Below are positions 26,077-37,836 of a stretch of 64,000 nucleotides of DNA, piece by piece. The notes under the pieces were generated by a model that saw only the letters and a list, made by a program, of their open reading frames with translations, was not told the DNA's origin and made no database searches. This DNA comes from Levilactobacillus zymae. Lineage in GTDB: Bacteria > Bacillota > Bacilli > Lactobacillales > Lactobacillaceae. Position 1 is the stretch's first letter; each line of letters opens with the position of its first letter. A program made the translations under genes and the position numbers. The stretch covers positions 1,674,001 through 1,738,000 of the forward strand of contig NZ_JAVLAS010000001.1 in assembly GCF_032190635.1 (NCBI RefSeq), read 5' to 3'.

Positions 26077-27000
26077 ATGCTAATCAAGACGCAGTACGTG
26101 GCGCTACGCCTGAATCTTATTCAAAAACACCAGCTCAATCCGACCCTGGCGGTCATTTATAGCGCCCTCATCGATCGAATGTTTTCCAGTCGCCGGCAGG
26201 GCCACCGTTTTTTTGACGCATCTCGGCAGGCCTATTTCGCTAATTACGCTCAACCCGAAATGGCGACTAACTACTTCATTAGCCCGCGAACCGTTCAACG
26301 GGCCTACGATCAATTAGAGAAAATGGGACTTTTGCTTAAAAAACACCGGCGAAATGCTAGCGACTGCCTTTTTTTGCCCGAAATGGAAGGCTGGCTTTAC
26401 GCCCACCAGGACAAATTGGCGCAGCCAGATTGGTCATTTTGGCCAGCTAATCACTTGACTTTAAACCAATCTTTTAAAAGCACAGTTAAGACGCTTAATA
26501 CGAGCCAGCCCCTTCATACTTCCGCCCCGTCAAATTCAACTGGTGCTAACCAACCGGCATTGGACTCATCTCGGACAGCTCAGTTCACTGACCAATCGTC
26601 TGAAAAATTACTCACCCGCTTAGAATTCACGAACTTAACGCGGTCATTGACGACCGTGGGCGGTATCCCCGCAGCGACCGCTCAGCTGATGGCGGCTTTA
26701 GCCGATCACGACCACGCCCGACTCTATGAGATGGCACGGGTGATTTACCAAGCCAAAGCGGCGGTCTGTCGCATGGCCGAAACTCAGCTAGGTAGCCTCG
26801 GCCAATCAGCCACGCGATTAGAGAATAACTCGGTGTTGCTTGAAAATCTGCACACAGCGGTTGCCCGCATCATTCCCGCGGCCTACCGTAAAAATCGCAA
26901 TTTCTGGCAAGGTTACGCCTATGTGGCTTTCCGGCGGTTCTTTGAAGAGGTGGCTAATGAGTGGCTACGAGAACAAAAATGCACGGTGGAAACGGGGTGA
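26077..27000 (+). CDS. RepA-like replication initiator / winged-helix protein
   Basis: A 307-residue protein. The N-terminal about 105 residues (QYVALRLNLIQKHQLNPTLA, AVIYSALIDRM, YFISPRTVQRAYDQLEKMGL) look like the winged-helix N-terminal domain of RepA/replication-initiator proteins of Gram-positive plasmids and phages. A Ser/Thr-rich linker follows, then a helical C-terminal part (about 185-307). It sits alone next to the CRISPR array with no plasmid partition genes. Probably a plasmid- or phage-derived gene stranded in the chromosome. A plain transcription factor is possible. Confidence 0.55.
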   Translation: MLIKTQYVALRLNLIQKHQLNPTLAVIYSALIDRMFSSRRQGHRFFDASRQAYFANYAQPEMATNYFISPRTVQRAYDQLEKMGLLLKKHRRNASDCLFLPEMEGWLYAHQDKLAQPDWSFWPANHLTLNQSFKSTVKTLNTSQPLHTSAPSNSTGANQPALDSSRTAQFTDQSSEKLLTRLEFTNLTRSLTTVGGIPAATAQLMAALADHDHARLYEMARVIYQAKAAVCRMAETQLGSLGQSATRLENNSVLLENLHTAVARIIPAAYRKNRNFWQGYAYVAFRRFFEEVANEWLREQKCTVETG

Positions 27001-27196
27001 GGTTAGTCCCTTATGTGTGAGAAGTACGCAAAATCTGATTGGCGTTATCTAAGTCGATAGAATCACCCCCACACATGTGGGGAATACGAGATGAGACTTG
27101 ATGGCCGTGACGATTGGCGGGAATCACCCCCACACATGTGGGGAATACATATGATAAAGGTAGATTGTAAAATTAATCCGAACGCTGTTCGGACAA

Positions 27197-27259
27197 AAAA
27201 GATCAGCTTCCTTTAAAATGGTGTTTACCACAAACCCATCTTTTAGGAGCTGATCTTTT
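27197..27259 (+). promoter_or_regulatory. hairpin covering the ribosome site of the IS30 transposase
   Basis: AAAAGATCAGCT pairs with AGCTGATCTTTT, which includes part of the GGAG ribosome site and leads into the TTG start. It could keep outside transcripts from expressing the transposase. Confidence 0.5.
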
Positions 27260-28187
27260 GTCTAGTATAACCTATTCCGAACGAATTAAAATCGAAACCT
27301 TTTGTGAACTAGGGCTGTCCAATATCCAAATGGGCGTTCGGCTGAACCGATCACCGTCAACAATTTCTTATGAATTATCTCGATGTCAACCTTATCAGGC
27401 TGAATTAGCACAAACAGATGCCGAATACAAGCGATCACGATGTGGTCGGAAAACTAAGCTGAGCGATGAGTTAAAGCAAAAAATTCTCAACCATTTACGT
27501 CTAAGCTGGTCACCAGGAATGATTGCTCACGAATTTAAACTAGCTACTAAATCTATTTATAATTGGCTAAATCAGGGGAGAATTGATTTCTCCTTGAATG
27601 ATCTACCTGAACATGGCGTACGCCAACGGCGTAACGTTGACCAACGATCCAAATATAATCAATCTTTGGGGCGATCAATTGAACAGCGTCCCATGATGAT
27701 TAATCAACGTAATCGCATCGGCGATTTTGAACTAGATACAGTCGTTGGTCCTCGTGGGCATAGTAAGGCAGTTTTATTAACTTTAATCGATCGAAAATCA
27801 CGGTTCCTTTGGGCATACCGGTTAAAAGATCGAACGACAGCGAGTGTTAATGAAGCACTGACTAAGTTCCTAACAACTTTTAATGGACCGGTGCACAGTT
27901 TTACTGTGGACCGTGGTACTGAGTTTAGTGGGCTAGTATCATTTGAATCACAATATGGTATTAAGACCTATTACTGTCATGCTTATACGCCAGCTGAACG
28001 TGGTAGTAATGAACGCTTTAATCGGAATTTACGTTATTTTTATCCTAAGGGGACTCGTTTTGAGCACATTAGTGCTCAAGATTTAACGACGACGTTACTC
28101 CAAATTAACCAGCGACCGCTTAAAATACTCGACTGGCAAACACCGTATCAGGTTATGCTGACCAATTTGTCCAAAAATTCGGATTAA
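27258..28187 (+). CDS. IS30-family transposase
   Basis: A 309-residue DDE transposase. An N-terminal helix-turn-helix (LSNIQMGVRLNRSPSTISYE) is followed by the catalytic core: first Asp in FELDTVVG, second Asp in TVDRGTEFSG, and Glu in RGSNERFNRNLRYFYPKG. It starts at TTG with GGAG upstream. The frame is intact, so the element may still move. The only gene of its element. Confidence 0.95.
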   Translation: MSSITYSERIKIETFCELGLSNIQMGVRLNRSPSTISYELSRCQPYQAELAQTDAEYKRSRCGRKTKLSDELKQKILNHLRLSWSPGMIAHEFKLATKSIYNWLNQGRIDFSLNDLPEHGVRQRRNVDQRSKYNQSLGRSIEQRPMMINQRNRIGDFELDTVVGPRGHSKAVLLTLIDRKSRFLWAYRLKDRTTASVNEALTKFLTTFNGPVHSFTVDRGTEFSGLVSFESQYGIKTYYCHAYTPAERGSNERFNRNLRYFYPKGTRFEHISAQDLTTTLLQINQRPLKILDWQTPYQVMLTNLSKNSD

Positions 28188-31100
28188 ATTTGCAATCTAC
28201 CTAAAGCGTAGATTAATTTTTACCACAAGAATCACCCCCACACATGTGGGGAATACTCAGTCATTCGGTCAACTTGCTTATCAGGATTAGAATCACCCCC
28301 ACACATGTGGGGAATACCGAAAATGTCGAGTCGATACAATGTCACAATCGGAATCACCCCCACACATGTGGGGAATACTTTGGCGTAAAGGATGAGAAGT
28401 GCGCACTTCTGGGAATCACCCCCACACATGTGGGGAATACCCGAAAAGCTAGGAGGATTCTGGGATATGAATGGAATCACCCCCACACATGTGGGGAATA
28501 CTAAAATAATCGGATTGAGTTTCTAGTCTGGCTAGAATCACCCCCACACATGTGGGGAATACGTGGACACACTCCCCAAGGTTGGTGGCCGATCGGAATC
28601 ACCCCCACACATGTGGGGAATACTGTTGGTATCTTCTACTTGACCAGGATCGTATAGAATCACCCCCACACATGTGGGGAATACTTTCCAAGCTTTGCTA
28701 ATCGTCTTAGTCACTAGGAATCACCCCCACACATGTGGGGAATACCTGTGGCCTCTGGAGATGATTTCAAGGATGTCAGAATCACCCCCACACATGTGGG
28801 GAATACAGCGGATCAACGCACTCAAGAGGCAACGCCAAGGAATCACCCCCACACATGTGGGGAATACGCCAGTGCAATTAGAGCCTGGGCGCGTCATCTG
28901 GAATCACCCCCACACATGTGGGGAATACTTGCTTAAATGGGCTTTCATTATCGCCTAGTTGGAATCACCCCCACACATGTGGGGAATACTGGCAGAAACT
29001 AAAGAGTTGCGGCATGCCGGTAGAATCACCCCCACACATGTGGGGAATACCTCCTTTCTGACCTAATATTTTACCTAGTGCCAGAATCACCCCCACACAT
29101 GTGGGGAATACCCATTAGTCGATTGTGGGCCTGAGTTCCAACTAGAATCACCCCCACACATGTGGGGAATACTAGTTACCAGCGCCACCTGCATTGGTTC
29201 TGCCGGAATCACCCCCACACATGTGGGGAATACCCAAGACACCGGTGCCGATGTTGACGACTCAATGGAATCACCCCCACACATGTGGGGAATACAAACA
29301 CTAGTCACTCCTTTAGCAATTTTGTTCAGAATCACCCCCACACATGTGGGGAATACATTCTTATGTGCCAAAAAAATATCGCTGATAATAGAATCACCCC
29401 CACACATGTGGGGAATACCCACCGTTTAGTATAGAGATTACCCGTAATGCCGAATCACCCCCACACATGTGGGGAATACGTGGTCATTTTTCATGATCGT
29501 GATGCACATCCGGAATCACCCCCACACATGTGGGGAATACAGGTTTATTCTCTTTTTTCGTAGCTTTATCTGTGAATCACCCCCACACATGTGGGGAATA
29601 CAACGGAATATTAGTCACTTCGATCTCTTCTGGAGAATCACCCCCACACATGTGGGGAATACTTTAACATAAGCAGCCTGTAACCGCTTGGATAGGAATC
29701 ACCCCCACACATGTGGGGAATACCAAGGCCAGTAATATTTTTATCTGCCGCAGATAGAATCACCCCCACACATGTGGGGAATACAAAGTGGAAAAAACCG
29801 AGAAAATTGACCCCTAGGAATCACCCCCACACATGTGGGGAATACCTAAATAGAATTATCCCTATATCCCTTTTTCTAGAATCACCCCCACACATGTGGG
29901 GAATACTCTATTCTATCATTAGGAGTATCAAATGTTTTAGAATCACCCCCACACATGTGGGGAATACAAGTGGCTGTGCCACTGAGAGGCGTTGCCTTAA
30001 GAATCACCCCCACACATGTGGGGAATACAAGGTAATCCATCCTCACAGGCTGTTCGTGGTAGAATCACCCCCACACATGTGGGGAATACAAAGCTCTAGT
30101 TAAATTTTTATTTGACCGCGAAGAATCACCCCCACACATGTGGGGAATACTCCAAGGAAACAGTCGTCTCAAACTGGCCTTCGGAATCACCCCCACACAT
30201 GTGGGGAATACTTGAACTAGCTTTCGATGATGAAGCCTTTTCAGGAATCACCCCCACACATGTGGGGAATACACTGTCTATGATGGTGAGCAGCCTATTG
30301 TCATGGAATCACCCCCACACATGTGGGGAATACTCATGCCACTTAGCGGATACTCCATAATATTCAGAATCACCCCCACACATGTGGGGAATACGTGAAA
30401 CAAGTGATGAGGTGATTGAGGTGACGAGAATCACCCCCACACATGTGGGGAATACAGAAGACGATGGTATTCAATTAATCGATCATTAGAATCACCCCCA
30501 CACATGTGGGGAATACCCACTACGGAGGGAGATGTGAAGTAATGCCGCAGAATCACCCCCACACATGTGGGGAATACAGGTGGCCGGAGTTAGAAGTTTC
30601 CGGCACATCGGAATCACCCCCACACATGTGGGGAATACTTATACTTGTACAACTCCGGTCGCTGGTACTTGGAATCACCCCCACACATGTGGGGAATACC
30701 CAAACGGCCCTAGCAGTGATGCTGGGGTTTTGGAATCACCCCCACACATGTGGGGAATACACTATGAGTGAAATTAAAGATAACAGCTTGGAAGAATCAC
30801 CCCCACACATGTGGGGAATACGATTACCGCGTCGATACTCAGGACGGGGAAACGGAATCACCCCCACACATGTGGGGAATACCTCATTTCTAAGATCCCC
30901 TTTCCTTATCTATGGGAATCACCCCCACACATGTGGGGAATACCCCAGGGTTCAAAGATAATCATAAAGTCTTCAAGAATCACCCCCACACATGTGGGGA
31001 ATACAAAAAGAATTTCAAAAAGTTGTTGATTATTCTAGAATCACCCCCACACATGTGGGGAATACTATTACTAATCATTTTTTTCCTCCTTAATATGAGA

Positions 31101-31704
31101 ATCACCCCCACACATGTGGGGAATACTTGGCGAACTAATCCAGCAATATAATCGTTCTAGAATCACCCCCACACATGTGGGGAATACCATTCTGGGAGTT
31201 CAAATATTACCGGTCTTGGAGAATCACCCCCACACATGTGGGGAATACTGTTATAACTTCCTTTTCTTATCTATGATTATAGAATCACCCCCACACATGT
31301 GGGGAATACCGGGAAACATCGACATAGTCTAGCTCTTTCTTAGAATCACCCCCACACATGTGGGGAATACCTATTCTATGATAGTATGATAAGATGATAA
31401 CAGGAATCACCCCCACACATGTGGGGAATACGCACGGGAGATGTCATCAAGACTGGACAAAGGAGAATCACCCCCACACATGTGGGGAATACACAATGAG
31501 AAAGGGGGCTTGTCTGAAGCTGATAGAATCACCCCCACACATGTGGGGAATACGATTCTCATTACGGAAATGAATATTTGTTATTAGAATCACCCCCACA
31601 CATGTGGGGAATACAGCTGATGCTGTTAAATACGATCTTCCTTATTAGAATCACCCCCACACATGTGGGGAATACACTAAACAAATCCCGTTAAACCAGC
31701 ATTC

Positions 31705-32618
31705 CTAAATTCGAAAATCACCGTTTTTTATTAACTTGTCCGCTAAGGCTAGGGTCGCCTGAGCGTCGGCTAACGCATGATGCGGATTCGTATTTTGAAT
31801 TTTATACTGTTCCAAAACCGTCGGCAATCGGTAATTATCTAAAAATTCCTGAACATTTTTCACCGTTGGCATTAAATCGCGAAAAGTATTCGTCAAATTT
31901 GGTTGTTCAACAAGTTGATAACCAACGTTTAAAAATTTTTCATCAAAGCCAACGTTGTACCCAACAATTACCAGGTCCTGAACAAACTCGCGTAAGTCTT
32001 TCAATGCCGTAGCTAAAGCCACGCCTTGAGTCTGTAACTGCTCAGCCGTTATCCCGGTCAGTGCCGTAATCTTTGACGGTACCGTTCCCTCAATCTGAAT
32101 CAACCGTTGAAACAATTCCACCTGACCGTTGGCGTTACGTTTTACCGCACCAATCGACATAATTTGGTCCTGTGCACTCTTGAGTCCGGTGGTTTCGAGG
32201 TCCAAGACCACCAATGGGGGTAGTGTTTGAACCGCCTTCGTTACGACAGACGCTACCGCTTTCTGTACTCGGCGTCGATGAGCCATGGTTTTCGCCTGAT
32301 GGAACTTAGCAGCGCTACTGAACCCTGGTTTTATCGGTGTCTTCGGGTGCTTCAAATGCATCATCAAGGGAACCCCGTCATAGTTTACAACTTGACGGTC
32401 TTGACGTGTCGTTCGAAACGTGTAGCCCAACTCACTATTGGTGTTATAAGCCAGCGTGGCTTCACCATGACCAATATTTTGTACGATGCGGTCCCATAAC
32501 AAGTCACGAATCCGCGCACTAACGTTACCCACATAGACGCCGGTTTGAATTTCTTGGGTCCATTTCGTTAAATCCCCCCGTAACGCCGCGGGAACCTTAG
32601 TTAACGTCACCACAATCA

Positions 32619-32619
<1 letters not shown>
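31705..32619 (-). CDS. cas2: Cas2e fused to a DnaQ-like 3'-5' exonuclease
   Basis: A 304-residue fusion. Residues 1-95 are Cas2 of type I-E (MIVVTLTKVPAALRGDLTKW, VGNVSARIRDLLWD), the structural half of the Cas1-Cas2 integrase. After a basic linker, residues about 135-300 form a DEDDh exonuclease with VLDLETTG, GYNVGFDEKF and HHALADAQATL all intact. Such fusions occur in some I-E systems and trim prespacer overhangs before integration. It overlaps cas1 by one base. Its stop codon lies 29 nt from the first repeat. Confidence 0.95.
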
Positions 32620-33572
<953 letters not shown>

Positions 33573-34244
33573 CTACCTTTCTGGAATTACCGTCATTAGG
33601 CCCATTCCAAATGCTTTTTCGCGACCGAGACCTTGCGTTAACGTAGTCTTAAACGTTTCAACGTCCGTTACCCGTAAAAGGCCTTCAAAGGTCACCCGAC
33701 TAAGGCGGACATTGCGTTCCTTTTTATGGTGTAATACTGGCCAATCCCGCGCAACGATATCAAACGCTCGGCTGACAGGAGCCTTGGGTTCATCAACGAT
33801 TTCTTGTTGAACTAACTCAAACCCACTCGCCGCAGCCCGCTCAATCAGCCAATTTCGTTGCTGGTCTACCGTAATGTGGGGCACAACCCGTCCCTGCTTT
33901 TGACCTGGACGACTAATCTTACGCGAAGGATTAGCCGTCAATCGAAATTGCATAATCTGACCCGTCTGAATCCTATCCAAGAATGAATCATAGGTTTTGA
34001 TCATGGCCGTACCAGTAACCCCGTAGGTCACTAATTTTTGAATATCCGGCTTCTCTTCGCTGAGAACTAGTAAGTATTGTTTGCCCCCCAAGTTATCCAG
34101 TCGCCAAAGGTGGCGGCGACGTTCCTTTTGGGCAATCTCTTTCGGAAAACTCTGTTCAACCCAATTATGGTAAGCGCCTAAGTGAGTTAGGTCTTTTATT
34201 TTTTGACGATTACGACTATCCACTTCAACTCGTGATAGATACAT
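33573..34244 (-). CDS. cas6e: crRNA endonuclease Cas6e
   Basis: A 223-residue type I-E Cas6 (Cse3/CasE): start MYLSRVEVDSRNR, HLWRLDNL, and the C-terminal Gly-rich loop GLGREKAFGMGLMTV typical of the family. It cleaves the repeat transcript at the 3' base of the stem and leaves a 7-nt 5' handle (GTGATTC for this array). The catalytic His is probably in AYHNWVEQSF (about residue 26). It stays on the crRNA as part of Cascade. Confidence 0.95.
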   Translation of the reverse strand: MYLSRVEVDSRNRQKIKDLTHLGAYHNWVEQSFPKEIAQKERRRHLWRLDNLGGKQYLLVLSEEKPDIQKLVTYGVTGTAMIKTYDSFLDRIQTGQIMQFRLTANPSRKISRPGQKQGRVVPHITVDQQRNWLIERAAASGFELVQQEIVDEPKAPVSRAFDIVARDWPVLHHKKERNVRLSRVTFEGLLRVTDVETFKTTLTQGLGREKAFGMGLMTVIPER

Positions 34245-34259
34245 ACAGCTAACTCCCTT

Positions 34260-34985
34260 CTAAAGTACGCTAAACGGGTCATGTTCCGTGGCAACTTGGT
34301 CAACACCTTTAAGCAGTGGATTGGGCAGCGTTACCCGTTCCGTTGCCAACGGTCGAAACCCATAGCGGCGATCACGTTGATCAAATGACTCCACCCGGTC
34401 TCTGACCATGACCTGATGCTTATTTGGTAGTAGCGCCGCATCCGCATACATATCTAGCGTCACGGTCGTCGCCTGAGGATGCCACTTGGTATACCGTTTT
34501 TGGTACCAATCCGAGGCTTGCCAAGCCAGCTCTTTTAAAACCGCAAGCGGTGTCTGATCGGCAAATTCGCGAATTTGTAGCACCCCCGCGGGAACGCTGG
34601 CCCGGCGACCAAGAAATAGCTGGAACTTAGGATGTTGCAAGGCCTCATAAATCCGCGTCATCATGGCTTCATCCTCACTCCCCACGGCCACCATAAAAAC
34701 GGCATCCTGGAGATAATCTCGATGCGTCAGTTTGCGGGTACCCTGCTTCCACTCAACCGTTTGAAACTCAGTCAGGGGTTTGCCTCCCTGGTCCACTCTG
34801 ACCGCAAAGACCAGGTCATTGAGTGCCAGAATGCGATCATCGTCGCGGCGGTAACCCAGGGCCGCCGCAATCATCCCAATAACGGCACTCTTGGACGGAA
34901 AATCGCCAGAAGTTCGGCGTTCAAAGGTCGCCTGATTTCCATACGATTGTAAGGGCGCTGTCAGTCTAAGCGTTAGTGTCTTCAT
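34260..34985 (-). CDS. cas5e: Cascade subunit Cas5e
   Basis: A 241-residue Cas5 (CasD). It begins KTLTLRLTAPLQSYGNQATF and continues RRTSGDFPSKSAVIGMIAAAL, the glycine-rich RAMP signature. It caps the 5' handle of the crRNA. The ATG at 34985 overlaps the end of cas7 by 20 nt, so translation is coupled. Intact. Confidence 0.95.
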   Translation of the reverse strand: MKTLTLRLTAPLQSYGNQATFERRTSGDFPSKSAVIGMIAAALGYRRDDDRILALNDLVFAVRVDQGGKPLTEFQTVEWKQGTRKLTHRDYLQDAVFMVAVGSEDEAMMTRIYEALQHPKFQLFLGRRASVPAGVLQIREFADQTPLAVLKELAWQASDWYQKRYTKWHPQATTVTLDMYADAALLPNKHQVMVRDRVESFDQRDRRYGFRPLATERVTLPNPLLKGVDQVATEHDPFSVL

Positions 34986-36039
34986 CCTGAATCGCCTCCG
35001 TCAAGCTGCCGGTGACCTTGCTAAGTAAGTCAGCTAAGTTCGTCGCCACTTCACCAATTTGAGAATCAGCCTTTCCCAGGACCACGTTCAACCGTGGCGT
35101 GTCGACAAATTGTTGGGTCGTTTGATACTCTGCTTCCAACCGGTCAATTGAAGCGGCAACGTAGCCATCACGTGAATCCACCGGCTTTTCGAAGGCCGAG
35201 ACCAGGTTAACCGGCGTATCTGGTCGCAACGTGATCAGTACGTAGCTCGGCAAGGTCTTATTGGCAAACGTATTTTGTTTCCCCGTTGGCATTGACAAGA
35301 GGAAATCCTTAATGAAATCAGCAACACCGTGAACCGCATCTTCCGCATTTAAGTTGTGCACTAATTCGTTCACGTTCACGTTGGCGTAACGGTAAAGGGT
35401 CGATGAGTTGTATTCAATACTCCCCAGCATGGCCGCACCGGTTTCGTCCTCGCCTTGTAAATCATCCAAAGCCGTAAAGTAATCGTACTCTGGAACCACT
35501 TCGTGCGTAGAAATGGCATGAGCAACTTGCGCCGCTGCGTCCACGTTTAGTTCCGGATTATCGGCCACCATGCGACCAAATAACGCTAAGTCTAGGGATT
35601 GATCACCCTTTAGGACCTTCTTGATCTCTTTTTTATCAAGATCATCGTTAGCCAGTAAATACTGGGCTAATTTTTCAAGCTGACCGCGACTAATCAGTAA
35701 CAGGGCACCCGTTTCATGCTCTTTATTCAGTTTAACGCCCGCCGCCTTAAAGGCCGCGTCAGTCTTAGCCCACGCCACATCGTCTTCTAACGTAGTGTCT
35801 TGTTGCTTCAGTTCGTTGACCAATAATTGTGCGGCTTCCTTAGTCCGCGTTCCCACGTTAACGTTATCTTCCCGGAAAGTTGAGCGGACGGCGCGCTTCC
35901 AGCTTTGTGAAGAAACCCGTGCTCGCGTCACACCACCGTACAGAGCCGTCTTCGGGGCACCCGTGTCATCCCGGTTTAAGTTAGAAGATGGAACCGTTTG
36001 TAAGACGTTGATGTCCAGGTATAAGTTTTTAGCAGTCAT
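34966..36039 (-). CDS. cas7e: Cascade backbone Cas7e
   Basis: A 357-residue Cas7 (CasC/Cse4). It begins NLYLDINVLQTVPSSNLNRD and continues APKTALYGGVTRARVSSQSW, the standard I-E signature. Six copies line the crRNA spacer in Cascade. It overlaps cse2 by one base (ATGA-type junction) and cas5e by 20. Intact. Confidence 0.95.
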   Translation of the reverse strand: MTAKNLYLDINVLQTVPSSNLNRDDTGAPKTALYGGVTRARVSSQSWKRAVRSTFREDNVNVGTRTKEAAQLLVNELKQQDTTLEDDVAWAKTDAAFKAAGVKLNKEHETGALLLISRGQLEKLAQYLLANDDLDKKEIKKVLKGDQSLDLALFGRMVADNPELNVDAAAQVAHAISTHEVVPEYDYFTALDDLQGEDETGAAMLGSIEYNSSTLYRYANVNVNELVHNLNAEDAVHGVADFIKDFLLSMPTGKQNTFANKTLPSYVLITLRPDTPVNLVSAFEKPVDSRDGYVAASIDRLEAEYQTTQQFVDTPRLNVVLGKADSQIGEVATNLADLLSKVTGSLTEAIQDEDTNA

Positions 36040-36656
36040 TAGTTTTTCTTCCCTTCATTTGTCGTAGAACCATTCCAGTAGTATTGCTGTCCCCAGTATA
36101 GGTGAACCTGATTTGCCTGACGGTTCCCCCACTGCGCGTTATACAGGTCCTGAGCTAGGGCCGCGTAATCAATCTTTTGTCCCCGATTATGGGACTTTAA
36201 AATGCTAATTAAATGGGACAACGAATTGATCATGCTCGTAATATTCGTTGTTTCCAGCACAGCGCGAACTCGGCGATCCAAGGCCACTTGCTGGCCCTCT
36301 TGACTTCGTAACTGAGCTAGGGCCTTGAACAACGCAACACCTTTGTCATCTTCGTCTTTAGCCTTAGCGGAGCCGTAAACCATGTGACCCTCAACCCCTT
36401 GCTGTTGGATAGCGTAAAACCGCAACGCGGCAAAGATTGCCGTTTCCGCATAGGTGGGTTGACCGGTCTTACTCAACATTCCTTCGTCCAAGTCAGCCAG
36501 CATGATGGGCCAAACCGCCTGTGCCCGGTGACCGGTCAACGTGGTGGTACTTCTCAGGCTCGCCAATACCGCTTTATTCGGATTACCTTCACGATAAAGC
36601 GCCCGGATGATGGTATCCGTTGTCTCCTCAACCGTTTTTTTTGCTTTATTTTCCAT
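36039..36656 (-). CDS. cse2: Cascade small subunit Cse2 (Cas11e)
   Basis: A 205-residue mostly helical protein with Cse2 marks: AVLASLRSTTTLTGHRAQAV near the N-terminus, ETAIFAALRFYAIQQQG in the middle and SHLISILKSHNRGQKIDYAA near the C-terminus. Two copies stabilise the displaced DNA strand in Cascade. It follows cas8e by 9 nt. Intact. Confidence 0.93.
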   Translation of the reverse strand: MENKAKKTVEETTDTIIRALYREGNPNKAVLASLRSTTTLTGHRAQAVWPIMLADLDEGMLSKTGQPTYAETAIFAALRFYAIQQQGVEGHMVYGSAKAKDEDDKGVALFKALAQLRSQEGQQVALDRRVRAVLETTNITSMINSLSHLISILKSHNRGQKIDYAALAQDLYNAQWGNRQANQVHLYWGQQYYWNGSTTNEGKKN

Positions 36657-37836
36657 AAATCGTCATCACGCCTTCTTAGTTAGGTTCAAATGCCTGTGTA
36701 CGTTGTAATTTAAGCGACTCTGCGCCGTAAAAATATTGAACGGTCGGTCCTTGCTGTCCTTAATTCCCGTAATATCGCGCGGTGAACTGGTTTCCAGGAC
36801 GGCTTGTACAGCTTGACGTAATAGGCTTTGCAACTGCAACTTCCAGTCGTTGATTTTGACTTCCCGGTTATCATGACCCGTTAATTGCGCCAGCCAGTCT
36901 TTAAACGGTGCATCTAAACTTGCGTAGAACTGTGCACTCCATTTCCCCGCAAAGTCGCGCGAGTCAATATCGCGAATCTGCGCGATATCCGCGGCGAAGT
37001 GATAAAAATCCGTCCCAACATTCTGAGTCACCTCAACCGCGTCTTCAATTCTGACCGGCCAATGGTCTTCGATTTCCGGATCAAATAGCACGTCCGCCTG
37101 CATTTGCAAGTCATCAGCCACTTCTGCAGCCGGAGATTGAGACGTCGCATTCCCATCACTAACTAATGCGACCGAGGCCAAGGTCAAGGGCTGGTCATCA
37201 GCAATCACGGTGTTTTCTTGGTGCTTCAATCTCTGTAACCAATCAACTAATCCTGGTTGCCGCTCCGTTTTTTCGTCGTTGACCTTAACGTACTGACCAA
37301 AATTTCGCCACATCGAGATCCCCAGTGACCGTAATCCCTTGACGGCGGGTCTGAACTGCTTTTCCTTCTTATCCCACCGCCAAGTGGTCATCGGTTCGAT
37401 CAGCGTATCTTCTGACGCAAACATGGGAATTCCCGCACTAAAGATATTAGGCTGTTGATCCACCCATTCAATATGTAGAATTCTCGACCAGGCCGTATAG
37501 AGTTCCGCTAAATTAGTCGGTTTAGCTTGCTTCTTGCGCTCGGTCACATAATCTTGCACCGTTGAAAATTCCCACACCGGCCGCTGAACTGCCGTAACGT
37601 CCAACTTATCGCCCACTAAAACCAGGTTTAACATTAAGGTTTCAAAGATCGTCTGTCCCTGCGCGTAGACGGGGCCTAACCGGTACAGCCAGCCCGCGGG
37701 ATTCGAAAACTTTTCAGTGGTGACGACTTTGGTTTTATCCGTGACCCCCGTAAAGTTCTGATAAGTAATGATCCACCGTATCAGTTCATCCACCGATAAT
37801 TGATTCTTTAGTTCCCCAGTCTTCGGGGCAAAAACA

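Larger units (their letters stand above)
27159..28201 (+). mobile_element. IS30-family insertion sequence inside a CRISPR spacer
   Basis: A 1,043-bp element with imperfect terminal inverted repeats beginning GGTAGATTG (left GGTAGATTGTAAAATTAATC; right, complement, GGTAGATTGCAAATTTAATC). It is flanked by the 4-bp duplication TAAA. Removing it with one TAAA restores a 33-nt spacer, the normal length, which confirms the ends exactly. Size and type are like ISLpl1 of lactobacilli. Confidence 0.95.
27060..31675 (-). CRISPR. type I-E CRISPR array, 59 repeats, interrupted by an IS30 element
   Basis: The 28-nt repeat, read on the minus strand, runs from GTATTCCCCACATG to TGTGGGGGTGATTC with a 7-bp stem (CCCCACA/TGTGGGG). 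Two repeats lie at 27060 and 27121; 57 more run from 28229 to 31675. I found no base change among them. Spacers are 33 nt except three of 34 (before 28413, 29268 and 29391). The repeat orientation (3' end GTGATTC, like Streptococcus CRISPR4 repeats) puts the leader end at 31675, beside cas2. Only 29 nt separate the array from the cas2-dnaQ stop codon, so the leader must reach into that gene. The IS30 element (27159-28201) splits the spacer between the repeats at 27121 and 28229. Confidence 0.98.

Noticed and set aside
30900..31281. Two spacers sharing a stretch ending CTTATCTATG, possibly from related phages.
   Set aside because: The shared stretch is short and AT-rich; the rest of the spacers differ, so chance is a sufficient explanation.
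28232..31332. Many reading frames of 60-150 codons across the array, with repeating peptides such as ITPTHVGNT or ESPPHMWGI.
   Set aside because: They are translations of the CRISPR repeat unit in the three frames, not genes.
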